Below are positions 45,240 through 60,229 of a stretch of DNA of 64,000 nucleotides, one piece after another (the stretch's first letter is position 1; each line of letters starts with the position of its first letter). Source of the DNA: Linum tenue. Its lineage: Eukaryota; Streptophyta; Magnoliopsida; Malpighiales; Linaceae. The position numbers and the translations under genes are program-made. The notes beneath the pieces are model-generated. The model had not been told where the DNA came from. It searched no databases and was given only the letters and a program-made list of their open reading frames with translations. Where the stretch lies: NCBI GenBank assembly GCA_946122785.1, contig CAMGYJ010000006.1, positions 2,108,001 through 2,172,000 of the forward strand, read 5' to 3'.

Positions 45240-45500
45240 TTCATTCCTACACCTAGATTCAATTGGCCACTATGAACATCAATAACTGCCTTGAAAGTGG
45301 CCAGGAAAGTGGCCACAAATCTATCCACCTCAACTAGTAAGTCTTCCATAATCTCCTTTGTGGGGGTGGGGGAGTGAAAAGAATTGATCTACTAGCTAGT
45401 GGAATATACATCCATCCTTGTGGACGAGGGTTCAGCTAGCCCTAACCTTTTAAACATACGGTAAGGCATTACGTTAATACTAGCCCATAACTCGATAGGT
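45240..45500 (-). pseudogene. Isolated gypsy protease fragment
   Basis: The minus strand near 45505-45400 reads YGASINVMPYRMFKRLGLAE, the DLGAS-type active-site region with Asp lost. Further on (near 45310-45240) are traces of the FLATFKAVIDV strand. It is separate from element 1 and badly decayed. Confidence 0.6.
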
Positions 45501-48176
45501 CTTTTTTCTTTTCTGGTAGTATGTTAAATATGTTACATGACATGAGTAGTAATCTTGTTGTGGTTGATAGCATCAAACAAAATTGGTCCCATTGGTTAAA
45601 CACCTTAAATTATAGGAATTAACTTGAGTCTCATAGGTTGTAGGTTCGAATCTTTGTGATCCTGATTATATATCTCTTTGAATACCATATTCCCGACCAT
45701 CTTATCTTAGATTGACCAATAGTTTCAATATTAGAATTTGTACATGGTCGTCCATTGATTTTTTCTTTGGCGTATCTAAACATTCAGGTCAAGATTTTAT
45801 GAGTATTTAACATTCTTTCAACGCAATCAGAACAGTTTCACATAGAGAATTCAATTTATCATATGTGCGTAATATCAAACTGCGATCGAACGTTTCACTT
45901 GTAGAACTAAAATCGAAGATACGATTACAGATCCTTATACACTACCAAAAATGATTATCAACTTGGTATTTGACTCTAATAAAATCTTAAGGAATTGAAG
46001 GGACTATTAATTCATATGGAGCTTGGCTTTCCTTTTTTTACCATAAAGGAAGACAATTTCGAGTGTGATAGATTTTATGTTTGGGTTATACTTTCATTTT
46101 TTATCATAAAAGCAGTAAAGGAAGACAATATCACGAGAATCTAAATTATATTCCCAAAATGTGCTTATTTCATCAATGAAAAATAATTTCATTCATTTCC
46201 TTTTGGAAGTTATTAGTTGTAATCTATAATTTGATGTGGTTTACTTCATCATTTAGTTTAGGGAGTGAATAATTGTAATATTTCATTTGAATTGTTGAGA
46301 AAGTGTGTTATGTAAATAATCCAAGGAATGATAAAACAAATTGACGATTATAAATGTATGGCAAGTAAAAATACCTATTAATACACAAATTCTTAGTAGA
46401 CCGACTAACTTTGAGTATAGTGTGTGAGTCATTGTCTTATCCTAGATATTTTGGAAGTCAATGACTTCCTTCTTATTAATCCTCTCCAAAAAATAAGTTT
46501 TCACTACATAGATCATATACAAATCAGTTAGACACAAATACTAAAAGAGAATTGATATCTTTAACGTCGTAAGGAAAAAGTGTGTAAACATAGGAAAATA
46601 TAGTTTTACAAAGATCTTGCAATGTATTAATTGCTCTTGTGATTATGCAAGTGCAGGGAACACTATCTTATAGATCACTTTTCACTTGCTTATTTCCTGG
46701 TGAGAACAATAAGTATATCCAATTGAACCATGAATAATATAGTGTCGAGAAGATAGTTCTCCATAAAGATATCAAAACGTACTTGAGGTTGAATACCAAC
46801 GATAAAGATATGACCAATATGAGAGTACAAAAGCTAACCATAAGTTCACCTAGAAGCTTATATATACATGGTAGAGAATATTGTATCTTAAATTGAAAGG
46901 AATTGTTATGGAAACTAAAGTAGTGGAATGATGACTCAATATACTCGATGAAATGTCTAAAATTTCAATCACTAATTATCACTAACCAAATCTATCTTAG
47001 TGAGTGATTACACGATAATATATAACCCACTATTGTAAAGCATAAGTCAATTCAAAATGTAGCAAAAATGTTAAGTTGTACTCGATTTATAGGTCAAGTT
47101 GTCATAGTATTTTAGCAATCCACATTTATAGTTCTAGTCCAACACTAACTCAGTAACCAACAATCCAAAAAAAAGAAAAAGATGAGTTGTAATACTTCTC
47201 CTCATATCTACAATATCCATCATCAAGAGAGATACAAAGGCTCGAGTTTATCATCACATCATGCAATTGATTTCCACCATAGACATTCTAATAACATCTT
47301 ACACACATATTTTGATTTTTGACTTAGCTAGTGGTGAACATAATGTAATTGTTGAATTCTAACTGGAAAATAAGAAGTTTTCGAATTTATAATATATCGA
47401 ATGAAAGTGGATGATGACAACGACTTGATAAAATTTTAAGTATGGGCATATGCGGAAACGTGGCGGTCTAGGTTGTTCATATGAGTCTCACACCAATAAT
47501 GAAGTAGATTCAAAAACGGTGATGCTTAACACAATTTTAATATATTTTTGAATGGCTTCAGTTTTATAAAAGTCAAAATACACATACTTTTGAGTTGTGC
47601 TTTTATGAATGGTAGCGGATTGAATGGAGTCCAAATACAAAACATGTTAGCAAATTTCTCTTCAATTTTTTTGGGAAACAAAAGGCAATAGTTGTGAGTT
47701 TTGGTGATAACAACGTAAGTGTCCAGTCCCAAATTTATGCATAACCACTTTTTCGTCAAATTTTATTGGACTATATCTCGTTCGTTTTAACTTGAAATTC
47801 AAATTAATTATGTTTTATAAAATGACATTCACTTTCATATATTTTTGAATAAAACACGCTAGTCAAGATGCCATGTAACATATAGTATAAAAATATACCA
47901 TGGTGATACTAAATATACCAAGTTGATATATCACATCACAAAAAAATCATAACTGAAACATATGAGATTGAAAAGAATCATTTGAATCTCAATCGTTCGA
48001 GTGATCCAAGTGTTTGATATTTGGTTTTAAAGCCTTCATAATTTTTGGGCTATGCATGAAACTGATTCAAGGGTATCCATATTCACACAAATAGAAATAG
48101 AAAGAAATTATGTCAAAAGATATAAAAAAAGGAACAAAAAAAAATTATAATTACAATAGTGAAAAAGTAACATGTT
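45501..48176. other. AT-rich spacer without recognisable genes
   Basis: I see no coding region, terminal repeat or conserved motif here. The only frame of note, 47526-47759 minus (77 codons), is not recognisable. The segment may be old retroelement or LTR sequence beyond recognition. Confidence 0.5.
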
Positions 48177-48179
48177 GTG

Positions 48180-48848
48180 CTTAACCTCCCTTCATTTTTC
48201 TTCAATTCGTTCCTCCCATTGGGAACAATCAAGATCATCCTCCTATTTGATGCTCTCTTCCTCTTCTTCAACCTCTTCCTTCTCCATCCCATTCATGTCT
48301 TCAAACAACATTTGGAGGACAAGATGCCATGCAAGATCATAGAAAGGATTCTATTGCTCCTCCACACTAGTGACTTGGTCTTCAAAGTTGCTCTCAAGAA
48401 GGGGAAAGTGATGAGAGTCATCAATGCAACATTCTTTTTCATCCTTACCACGGGAGCTCTCTGAGGTGAGTTCTTCTTGCTCCACACAGTTGTCATTGAT
48501 CGCTCCTTCAACCTCCCCTTTCTCTTCCATTGATGAGAGGCGATAGCTTGCACAAGCTCGTGTCACCTTCTCTTCAAGTGTCAAACCGGGTGGAGGGAGG
48601 GGTTGGAAATCTGTGTTGGATCTTGTTCTTTCAAATTTCTCCATGCAAAGCTCCAGACTTCACTTCGGGTTGGGGGAGATCGAAGTTCGAGTACCCTTCA
48701 TCGGTGCCTCGAGCAAACTGCTCCAGCATGAGCTCCAATTGACTCTTTCACTCCGGTTGTGGAGTGACAAATGTTCTTGAAGATTGTCCCATAAAAGTTT
48801 CCATTGCCAACTCCAACTTGGATTTCTCCTCGATTTGTGGAGGGAAAT
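48180..48848 (-). pseudogene. Outer gypsy element (element 3), downstream gag fragment
   Basis: Minus-strand pieces read SKLELAMETFMGQSS, SQLELMLEQFARGTDEGYSN and later an acidic stretch (48644-48351: LTLEEKVTRACASYRLSS, VEGAINDNCVEQEEL). The first blocks match the C-terminal part of Athila/Tat gag proteins. Frames shift repeatedly. The sequence is continuous, across the inserted element 2 (48849-53465), with the gag start at 53643-53471, as shown by the 5-bp duplication GAAAT on both sides. Confidence 0.6.
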
Positions 48849-48942
48849 TGACACGCTAAAACACAACACCAAACTACAACCAAGTGTAATTGCAGAATGG
48901 AAATGCAGTATAGTGGAATCAAGTAATAAATGTCAACCCATG

Positions 48943-49734
48943 GCCTAGATGAAGGGTTCAAGAAGGCGCGCCTAGGCGCACGCCTAGGCTCAATTAGGCG
49001 CTAGGCGGTGGAGGATCGCCTTAACTTGGCCATAGGCGTTGTAAAAGGCGCTGGTAGCGCTTAGTAGGTAGGAATAGTGCTTAGTTTGCGCCTAGTGGAG
49101 AGAAGGCGTGCCTGGGCGTTCCTGGGCAAGCTTAGGCGGTTAAACCCAATACTCTTCGTTTTGTTCTAGAAAATCAGAAACTTGCCTCTTGCCCTAGAAA
49201 ATCAGAAACAGGGGAAGTAACATCTGCTGTCGCTTGCCGCCCTAGCTCTCTCCCCATCTGCTATCGCCTGCCGCCCTAGCTCTTGCCCCATTTGCTGCTC
49301 TCTGCCGCCGCAGGAGAAAGTCATCGATCACTCTTCTCGCCTTCACACTGCTCCGCTGCTATAGTGGAAAATAAAGTCGAAACTCGTCAATTGCTGCTCC
49401 TTCCTTCTCCTCGGTACGTAGCACAAGCTTCTTGCCTCTATAAGCACCTATTAGCATATGATTGGTCACTATTTGCTTGTTATTTGTTATGTTAAGTGTT
49501 TACTGTTAAGACTTAAGAACTAGACATTGCTAATTTTATATGCACTTGGATTATATGAATTATTCCAGAAAACAGGAAATTAACGTTAGATAACAAGATA
49601 CCCGAGACGGAAATTTTTTGAGAATTTTTCCATTTACGCTCTGAACGCCTAGGCTACGCCTAATCGGGCAAGGCGCAAATCAGGAGCTGAGCGCCTGCCT
49701 TACGCCTAGCTCCTTTTAGAACCTTGCCTAGATG
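48943..49734. mobile_element. Mutator-like non-autonomous element, 774 bp, with 9-bp target duplication
   Basis: The element (48952-49725) starts AAGGGTTCAAGAAGGCG and ends CTCCTTTTAGAACCTT, imperfect inverted ends, with AGGCG / CGCCT-rich subterminal zones. The duplication GCCTAGATG is exact on both sides (48943-48951 and 49726-49734). The sister LTR carries the empty site (GGCCAAGATGTAGTGCC at about 52140), confirming both borders. Confidence 0.93.
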
Positions 49735-49862
49735 TACTGCCTACTCCATGATTATCTATTATCTAGCAGGGCTAAGTTTAGTGAGAATGAGTTCAAACTA
49801 AAGCAGAAAGAAAGCAGTAAATTGTCTGGACCTGAAACTCGACCTGGACCATCCCACGTGTA

Positions 49863-50368
49863 TTAGGACCTGAAATGTGACAAAAGAAGCACAACCTAGT
49901 GTAAAATAGGTCGAGGGGCGATGATAACGAAGTCAAACAATCAAGAAATGAGGGCTAAAATATGTGTAATTGAGACCGAATCACTACCCAAAAAATAATA
50001 ACTCTACGGTTTGTTTATAATTGGATTGGGTGGACAATACTTTTAAGTAAAATCCAACACAAAAAACGCAACTATTTTACACTATAAAAATATAATATAA
50101 CTAATTAAAATTTCAAACAAACAAATCGAGGTTAAAAGTATCAAAATTTATAGATGTTAATTGAATTTTAAAGAAATGAAATTTGGTTGAACTTAGGTCT
50201 ATCTTTTACCACAAATATTTGTGGAAAGAAGCTAAAAATTATATAAGTGAACTCATCCATAGTATACTATTCTTATGAAATTTTACCAAATCTATTACGT
50301 GAAACATAGCCCATATTAAATCACATAATGTATTAGGTTAGGTAGACCACGAGAGAAAAATATGTCAA
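49863..50368. repeat. Patch duplicated from 53913-54417 (left copy)
   Basis: About 505 bp, an estimated 95 percent identical to 53913-54417. It includes the last part of element 3's LTR (to CCGAATCA) and about 380 bp of flanking DNA beyond that LTR. It begins in the middle of element 2's LTR, at a shared TTAGGA.CTGAAATGTGAC sequence, and ends abruptly against element 2's gag. Confidence 0.92.
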
Positions 50369-51902
50369 TATCCTTATGATTTCTGGGATTCGGCAGGGGT
50401 TGGCCAGGCAGTGGGCCAGCCGGTCTGGAAGCAAGAGCATCTGCTAGGTACCCAATTTTAGTGTCCATATCCTGCAGGAGTGCCTGCTGGTTCCTCTGGC
50501 TAGCTTCGATCTCCATGAATTTGTCCGCGGCCACTTCCATGAATTGCTCTAATTTATTGAACTTCTGGGTACTAGTGCTAGCCAAGGTGGTCACCAGACC
50601 CCTTAGTTCTGACACGAGATCGCCCGGTGCTGGAACTGATGGAGATGCCCCAAGCTGCAGGTACTGCTGCTGCTGTGGGGGCTGTTGAAAAGCATGCCCC
50701 TGTTTGGGATGGTACGACGGTTTCTGGAAGCCTGGGGGTCCCTGGGAGACTGGTGGCTTAGGATGATTTCCACTCCATAAGAAGTTGGGATGTTGGCGCC
50801 ACCCCTCGTTATAGGTGTTGTTGTAGGGGTCGAAACGTCTGGCATTGCCGATGAAGTCCAACTGCTCATGGGGTGTAGTCGACTCCCCCATCGCCTGAGA
50901 GTCTTCTACAGTATCATGGGAGCTCTCGCACCACTGGCAACACATTGCCTGCTGCTGTCCTCTCCCTAGAACCATTCCAGAATGATCAATGGTCGAGACC
51001 AACTTAGACACAACCTACACCAACTCAAATGACGGGGTGGCTACAACATGCACACCCCAGCCTGGTGCTCGCCTCGATCTCCTAGCAGTTTCCCGATCAT
51101 ATCCCTGCTCTATCATCTCTTCGAAGAGCTGATTAAACATCGGCAGCGTCTTGGTCAACATGTTCCCGCCACAAACTGATTCAATCAGTTGCTTGTCTTC
51201 TGGGAAGAGGGCGTGGTAGAAGGTGTCCACCTTGAAGGCGTCATTGAAATCATGATTGGGACACTTCAATAAGAGACTGGTGTATCTCTCCCACGCATCC
51301 CGGATGGTCTCATCTTCCTCCTGTGCAAAACGAGCGATCTCCTTCTGCAGGTCCGCTGTCTTTTATGGAGGATGATAGCGGGTGAGGAACTTGTCCTCCA
51401 GGTTGGGGAACATAGTGATTGATCCCGGAGGCCGAGTGTCTAGCCACTCCTTGGCCTGCCCCTCTAGAGTGAATGGGAAGTATCTTAGCTGGATGGCATC
51501 GGCAGGGACCCCATTTATCTTGATTCCATTGATCAGCTCGTGGAATCGCCGTAGGTGCGATCTAGGGCACTCCCCATCCTTTCCACGGAATACTACCGAG
51601 CCGCGCAACATGGTGATGACAGAGGTTCTCACCTCGAAGTTGTTAGCTGGAATTTGAGGCTGCGGGATGGGCGACCTCATGTCTGCGGCTCTGGCAGCCT
51701 AGTAGTATCCCATGGTGTGCTCCTCGAGGACAACCGCATTATAATTTACCGTATCACCCATTTCTTTCTCTTCTGGGATGTGCATTTTCTCCAAAGCTTC
51801 CTCCGCATCCAGTCGTACCTTCAAAGCTCGCTTGAAGTTCCTACAAGTCCGTTCAAGCTCTTGGTTTAACGGCAATAGATATCCCAACTGGCTAGGAGTC
51901 AT
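50369..51902 (-). pseudogene. gag of gypsy element 2, one frame with three nonsense codons
   Basis: A single minus-strand frame runs from ATG at 51902 to about 50369. It starts MTPSQLGYLLPLNQELERTC and holds the gag core (VFRGKDGECPRSHLRRFHEL, FTLEGQAKEWLDTRPPGSIT, KTLPMFNQLFEEMIEQGYDR). A CQWC and proline/glutamine-rich tail follows (PPQQQQYLQLGA), then a C-terminal coiled-coil-like part (NKLEQFMEVAADKFMEIEAS). Stops occur near 51697-51699, 51360-51362 and 51012-51014; all four segments are in the same frame, so no frameshift is involved. The frame is cut at the duplicated patch and no protease or polymerase follows. Confidence 0.88.
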
Positions 51903-52021
51903 GCATTACCTGCACACAGACTGCAAACACAACCCGTGAAGGCACACAGATGTAAGAGAGAGAATGCAACAAATAAAATGCTAAAATTACAGCCTTTCAC
52001 GTTTCTACAATAACCTAGAAG

Positions 52022-52040
52022 TTCCCCATCAACGGCGCCA
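52022..52040 (-). promoter_or_regulatory. Primer-binding site of element 2, tRNA-Asp type
   Basis: The minus strand reads TGGCGCCGTTGATGGGGAA, 6 bp from the LTR end at 52047; it is the Athila/Tat-type site with minor changes. Confidence 0.8.
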
Positions 52041-52046
52041 AAAACT

Positions 52047-53465
52047 TGACACGCTAAAACACAACACCAATCTATGACCAAGTGTAATCGCATAATAGAA
52101 ATGCAGTATAGTGGAATCAAGTAATAAATGTCAACCCAGGGCCAAGATGTAGTGCCTACTTCATGATTATCTATTATCTAGCAGGACCAAGTTTAGTGAT
52201 AATGAGTTCAAACTAAAGCAGAAAGAAAGCAGTAAATTGTCCAATTTTCTGAGCAAGAGAAGAGTCACTCGAGAATGAGTCCCCCTAGCTCCTGAGTTAG
52301 GTTCAAGTTGTAATTTCTTTGGTTGATTTACTGTTGATTAAAATGCGGAAGATCCAACGGTAACTTGGAATCTCTTAAACTGACCAAGCCCTCTCAGACA
52401 GACTAACTGGCAGGCGACTAACCTTCATCGGGATAGACTGCTAAGGCAATTAACACAGATCTCCACTACTGGAAACAGATTCCAGTACAAAGCAGTGAAT
52501 TGATTGACTCTCGTACAATCAATTCACTCCTATCGATTAAAGAAGCTCTTACAACCTAATCAGATTCTATCTATCTCAAGTTGCAGCAGCAATCAAAAGA
52601 AGTTGATTAGGATTCAATTGACTCAATAAACACATTTCAATCGATTATAATCAAACAGTATATCAATCCAAAAGTCATTACATCTCAAATTCCTAACACA
52701 TGGAACTAGGGTTTTTCATACCCCAAGTAAGAGAAAGGTCTACTCCATAGAGAGAGAGAGAGAGGAAAACAGAAATCAAAGCAGTCATGCGCATAAGATG
52801 GGAATAATCTGCTTTGGTATGTCAATCTTCACTCCTGGGGATTCATCAGGGCTTCAATGGTGAGAAATTCAGTCCAAATAGCTCCTAGGGTTTGCACTTT
52901 CTCTCTCTATAACTCTATTTTTGCTCCAAAAAGTCGTATCCCCTTCCAAAAAGTCGTATCCCCTTCCTTTGACTCGAATCTGCGTCTTTCAACGTGATTA
53001 TGGGTGAAATAAGGACAGGAATACGCTCGTAATTCTTTCCTGCCCATATTTTGCCCACAACGCGCATTTTGGTTAAGTCTCGGCGCATCCAAGGCTCCTC
53101 TCGGCAGTGAAATACACGCTAGACACTGAGAAATACGACCGTATTTTTGGGAATATTGATCGTATTTTGTGCCTGAGCCATCACAAGGTTCGACATAAAA
53201 AAATACTGGCAGTAATTTGTGAACTACGGCCGTAATTTGGGGAAGGTTGCCCGTATTTCTTCCGCAGCTCCACTTTTGAGAGGCTTTTGAGTGACCAAAC
53301 GACCTCCGATTAACTCGAACCCCTCGCCTATGCCTCCCTTTACTCTTTAGGACCTGAAATATGACAAAATAACACAACCTAGCGTAAAATAGGCCAAGGA
53401 ACAACAAATTCGAGCTAAAACGGTTATGAACAAGGGTGCAAACATGTGCAAATACGACGCTATCA
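52047..53465 (-). repeat. 5' LTR of gypsy element 2
   Basis: 1419 bp between TGACACGCT and GCTATCA on the plus strand. Its first part matches 48849-48951 plus 49735-49842 of the other LTR, including the empty insertion site of the Mutator-like element. Confidence 0.88.
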
Positions 53466-53643
53466 GAAATCTTCTTTTATAGGGAAGCCTCTTCATATCC
53501 TCATTGTTATGGTTCTTCTTCTTGGAAGGGAGGTTGATCATAGAACCAGGTTCCCTAGTCTCCACCTTCTTGGTCACTCCATGAAGCTCTGGGGGTACCC
53601 CATTCGGGTGGTTGTGGATACCCCCACATATAGTAGAAGCCAT
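53466..53643 (-). pseudogene. Start of gag of outer gypsy element 3
   Basis: The minus strand opens at 53643 with MASTICGGIHNHPNGVPPEL and continues to LPYKRRFLI, where element 2's LTR interrupts it at 53466. Beyond that point the open frame is LTR sequence, not gag. The remainder of this gag lies at 48180-48848. Confidence 0.55.
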
Positions 53644-53801
53644 TAGGTTCCACGATTCAACCTACAACGAAAAAAACACAAAAAGAAAATCAAACAAACA
53701 CCAACCACCCTTCAAGTGAAGAGTGGATAAACAAAACTCAAAACAAAACACGAAACAACTAAAGTAACAACCTAAGCCTTTTTCAAATAACCTAGAATTT
53801 G

Positions 53802-54033
53802 TTCCTCAGCAACGGCGCAAAAAACTTGACTCGTTCCAACTACAACATCCCGATCCACGACCAAGCATAACCGGCGATCGGGTGTAGCATAGGGCAAGCA
53901 AGCAATAATGATTTAGGATCTAAAATGTGACAAAAGAAGCACAACCTAGTGTAAAATAGGTCGAGGGGTGATGATAACGAAGTCAAACAATCAAGAAATG
54001 AGGGCTAAAATATGTGTAATTGAGTCCGAATCA
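53802..54033 (-). repeat. Primer site and shortened LTR of gypsy element 3
   Basis: The primer-like site (TGCGCCGTTGCTGAGGAA on the minus strand, 53802-53818) is followed by an LTR starting TGACTCGTTCC at 53827 and ending CCGAATCA at 54033. At 207 bp it is far shorter than the related 1.4-1.5 kb LTRs, so it has a large internal deletion. From 54034 to 54417 lies flanking DNA that is also present in the patch at 49863-50368. Confidence 0.7.
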
Positions 54034-54417
54034 CTACCCAAAAAATAATAACTCTACGGTTTGTTTGTAACTGGATTGGGTGGACAATACTTCTAAGTAA
54101 AATCCAACACAAAAAAATGTAACTATTTAACTATAAAAATATAATATAACTAATTAAAATTTCAAACAAACAAATCGAGGTGAAAAGTATCAAAATTTAT
54201 AGATGTTAATTGAATTTTAAAGAAATGAAATTTGGTTCAACTTATGTCTAACTTTTACCACAAATATTTGTGGAAAGAAGTTAAATTTTTTATAATTGAA
54301 CTCATCCATAGTATACTATTTTTATGAAATTTTACCAAATCTATTACATGAAACATAATCCATATTAAATCACATAATGTATTAGGTTAGATAGACCACG
54401 AGAGAAAAATATGTCAA

Positions 54418-54895
54418 AATATTGTAATTTTCTCAAAACTTGCTAATATACGAAATAAATATGTTTTGGATATAAACACTTATGATAATAGTTCGAAAAC
54501 GAATTGGATCGGGTTCTACGGATTGCCTAATTCAAAATCCGCAACCAACCCAAAAGTGGAGTATTGTACAAAATAAATTCTTCACCCAATTTTAAACCTT
54601 AATAAATATGAGTGGTTATGGATCGGGTTGAGCGGGTGAATCGGTTTGCCAGTGTTTTTTTTCACCTAACCGACAGGCGACAACCTGGCCCAAAAACCGT
54701 ACGATGCAAATTCGTATCGTATTCGTATGTCTCGACGTTTCTTGCGGGAAAGGTCAAGTAACAAATACAGTCTTTAAAATAAATTTAATAGTTAATTTAC
54801 CATCTCCGATCACTCCCGCCTCCTCTGCTATTCCCCACCCTTTCGAAATCCCGAACAACTGAAATCTCCCTGAAGTCCTGTTGTTTTCAGCTCCG
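54418..54895 (+). promoter_or_regulatory. Upstream and 5'UTR region of RPT1
   Basis: This 478-bp interval between retroelement-flanking sequence and the RPT1 start codon must contain at least the proximal promoter. I see no clear TATA box; a pyrimidine-rich 5'UTR-like stretch (54800-54890) precedes the ATG. Housekeeping proteasome genes often lack TATA boxes. Confidence 0.4.
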
Positions 54896-58626
<3,731 letters not shown>

Positions 58627-59029
58627 CCTAGACATGTGCTTTTCGAACACCACCTAATGTATTTGTAGTAGATTTTGTAATTTGTTTCCAGAATTACTTG
58701 TTGTACACCTTGGGAACACCACATACCTCATATTTCTAAGCTAGTCAAATGTTTCTGCTTTTGTTTTTGGTAACCTCAGATTGGGTGTGTTTTTTTTTTT
58801 TTTTTTTTTTTGTATGGTCTCAGATTGAGTTTAGAACTCTTTATTTCATTGGAATTGAAACTGCAGGTATCGGTGTTCAAGGCAGCAAATAATCTGTTTA
58901 CCTAGGTTCGTGGAAACGATTAAAGAGGATTGTAAAATGACAGTAACTCAACTAGTGATGATCGCAGAGAAATGGGTATTGCGAATAGAGAATAGATGAG
59001 CCATGAATGACTAGTTTGTTCCACATTGG
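58627..59029 (+). other. 3' flank of RPT1 with T22 run
   Basis: The 3'UTR and probable polyadenylation region follow the stop codon at 58624-58626; TTTGTAATTTG near 58670 is a weak U-rich signal. A run of 22 T lies at about 58790-58811. No gene is seen up to the next MITE. Confidence 0.5.
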
Positions 59030-59562
59030 ATATTCTTAGGGTTAATATTTTCGTATGGGTTGAACTTTGACCAAAATAAACATCCTGGCCAATCTTTTCG
59101 ATATATAACATCCTGACTCGAACTATACACCAAAATAAACAATTTGGCCAAACTCGATGTTTGACCGTTAACTTGGACGGTCAAACGTGTTGACTAACAG
59201 TCAACACGCCACGTCACTGCCAAGTCAGAAGACCTTATAAATATTTAATTTTTTTCGTTTTTTATTTTTGGTTTAACTAAGGTATTAGATGATTTTTTTT
59301 AATTTATAATAATTTAAAATTAGGGAATCTATGGAAATTGTGAATTATTTTAAATATTTTATGCTGACTTGGTAGTGACATGGCGCGTTGACTAACGGTC
59401 AACGCGTTTGACCATCCAAGTTAACGGTCAAAAGCCGGATCTGGCCAAATTGTTTATTTTGGTGTATAGTTAAGGCCAGGATGTTATAGATCGAAAAGAT
59501 TGGCCAGGATGTTTATTTTGGTCAAAGTTCAGGCCATACGAAAATATTAACCCATATTCTTA
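59030..59562. mobile_element. Mutator-like foldback MITE, 515 bp, with 9-bp target duplication
   Basis: The element spans 59039-59553. Its ends are GGGTTAATATTTTCGTATGG and the inverse; about 190 bp at each side pair with few mismatches. The duplication ATATTCTTA is exact (59030-59038 and 59554-59562). The inverted arms contain GTTAACGGTCAA and CACGTCACTGCCAAGTCAG words. There is no coding capacity. From 59563 to 59730 I see nothing. Confidence 0.92.
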
Positions 59563-59734
59563 TCATTCCTGGTTAAATTCTGAATTTTTGTTTTGCTAGT
59601 CAGAAACATATTTCACTGACCGCTAGTTCTTTTGCAACAAAGCTACTATAAGTTTGATGTCTTTGGCTTAATGTTGTCCTAGTTTCTACTGTATGTTCAA
59701 CTATCTATCAAAATTGTATAAGGCAGGTGATGTC

Positions 59735-60035
59735 GCAGCAACCCATGAGGTAACAGAAGCAGTTGAAACAAAGATTACATGGGAGATGAATGAAGAGCTG
59801 CTCAAACCTTTACCTGAGAAGGAAACGTGGGATGCAGTGTAGAGAATGGCTCCGACGAAGGCCCCTGTAGTATATGGAATGTTAGCACTTTTCTTTCAAA
59901 AGAATTGGTAAACAGTGGGACCTGCCGTAATAGAAGAATCGCAACATAGATTAGAAAGAGGGATGGTTCCATCGAGCCTAAACCAGACCCTATTAGCAAT
60001 GATTCTATTGATGCCAAGTTCCGAGCAGCCTGCTT
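59735..60035 (+). pseudogene. LINE reverse-transcriptase ORF, upstream piece
   Basis: One frame reads MNEELLKPLPEKETWDAV, a stop, then RMAPTKAP, GMLALFFQKNW, another stop, VGPAVIEE, and near 59980 LNQTLLA. These are the conserved opening blocks of plant non-LTR retrotransposon reverse transcriptase. The glycine of the usual KAPGxDG box is changed. The sequence stops making sense at about 60035 and resumes in register at 63034 with KEF.PTSLCK, so one LINE was split by about 3 kb of later DNA. Confidence 0.8.
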
Positions 60036-60062
60036 TAATGTGTTTGGTCAACGGTGGTCGGC

Positions 60063-60229
60063 GGGGTTATTTTGGAGGGGAGAGCACCCAAACCCAATGT
60101 TTTAACCAGTTGTAGATACTAACACCATTAACTTACACATATAGATGATTTTATCATTCTTCTCCTTATGATCACCTAAAAATGGTTTGTGACGGTTGTA
60201 TGATGTCGGCTGAATACTGGGTCTATCAA
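60063..60229. repeat. Direct repeat, copy 1 (partner 62599-62766)
   Basis: 167 bp starting GGGGTTATTTTGGAGGGGAG and ending TGGGTCTATCA, roughly 93 percent identical to the partner and in the same orientation. Confidence 0.88.

Larger units (their letters stand above)
48844..53470 (-). mobile_element. Gypsy element 2 (Athila/Tat type), inserted in element 3 and rearranged
   Basis: On the plus strand the element runs from TGACACGCT at 48849 to GCTATCA at 53465 and is flanked by the 5-bp duplication GAAAT (48844-48848 and 53466-53470). The 5' LTR is 52047-53465 (1419 bp). The other LTR (48849 to about 49862) is incomplete and carries a Mutator-like insertion. Primer site and gag are present. 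The whole pol region is missing, replaced by a patch copied from 53913-54417. Element 2 is younger than element 3, and the 774-bp Mutator-like element is younger than element 2. Confidence 0.88.

Noticed and set aside
52907..53407. 166-codon minus-strand frame in the gypsy LTR
   Set aside because: It lies entirely within the 5' LTR of element 2, whose homologues are non-coding; treated as a chance frame.
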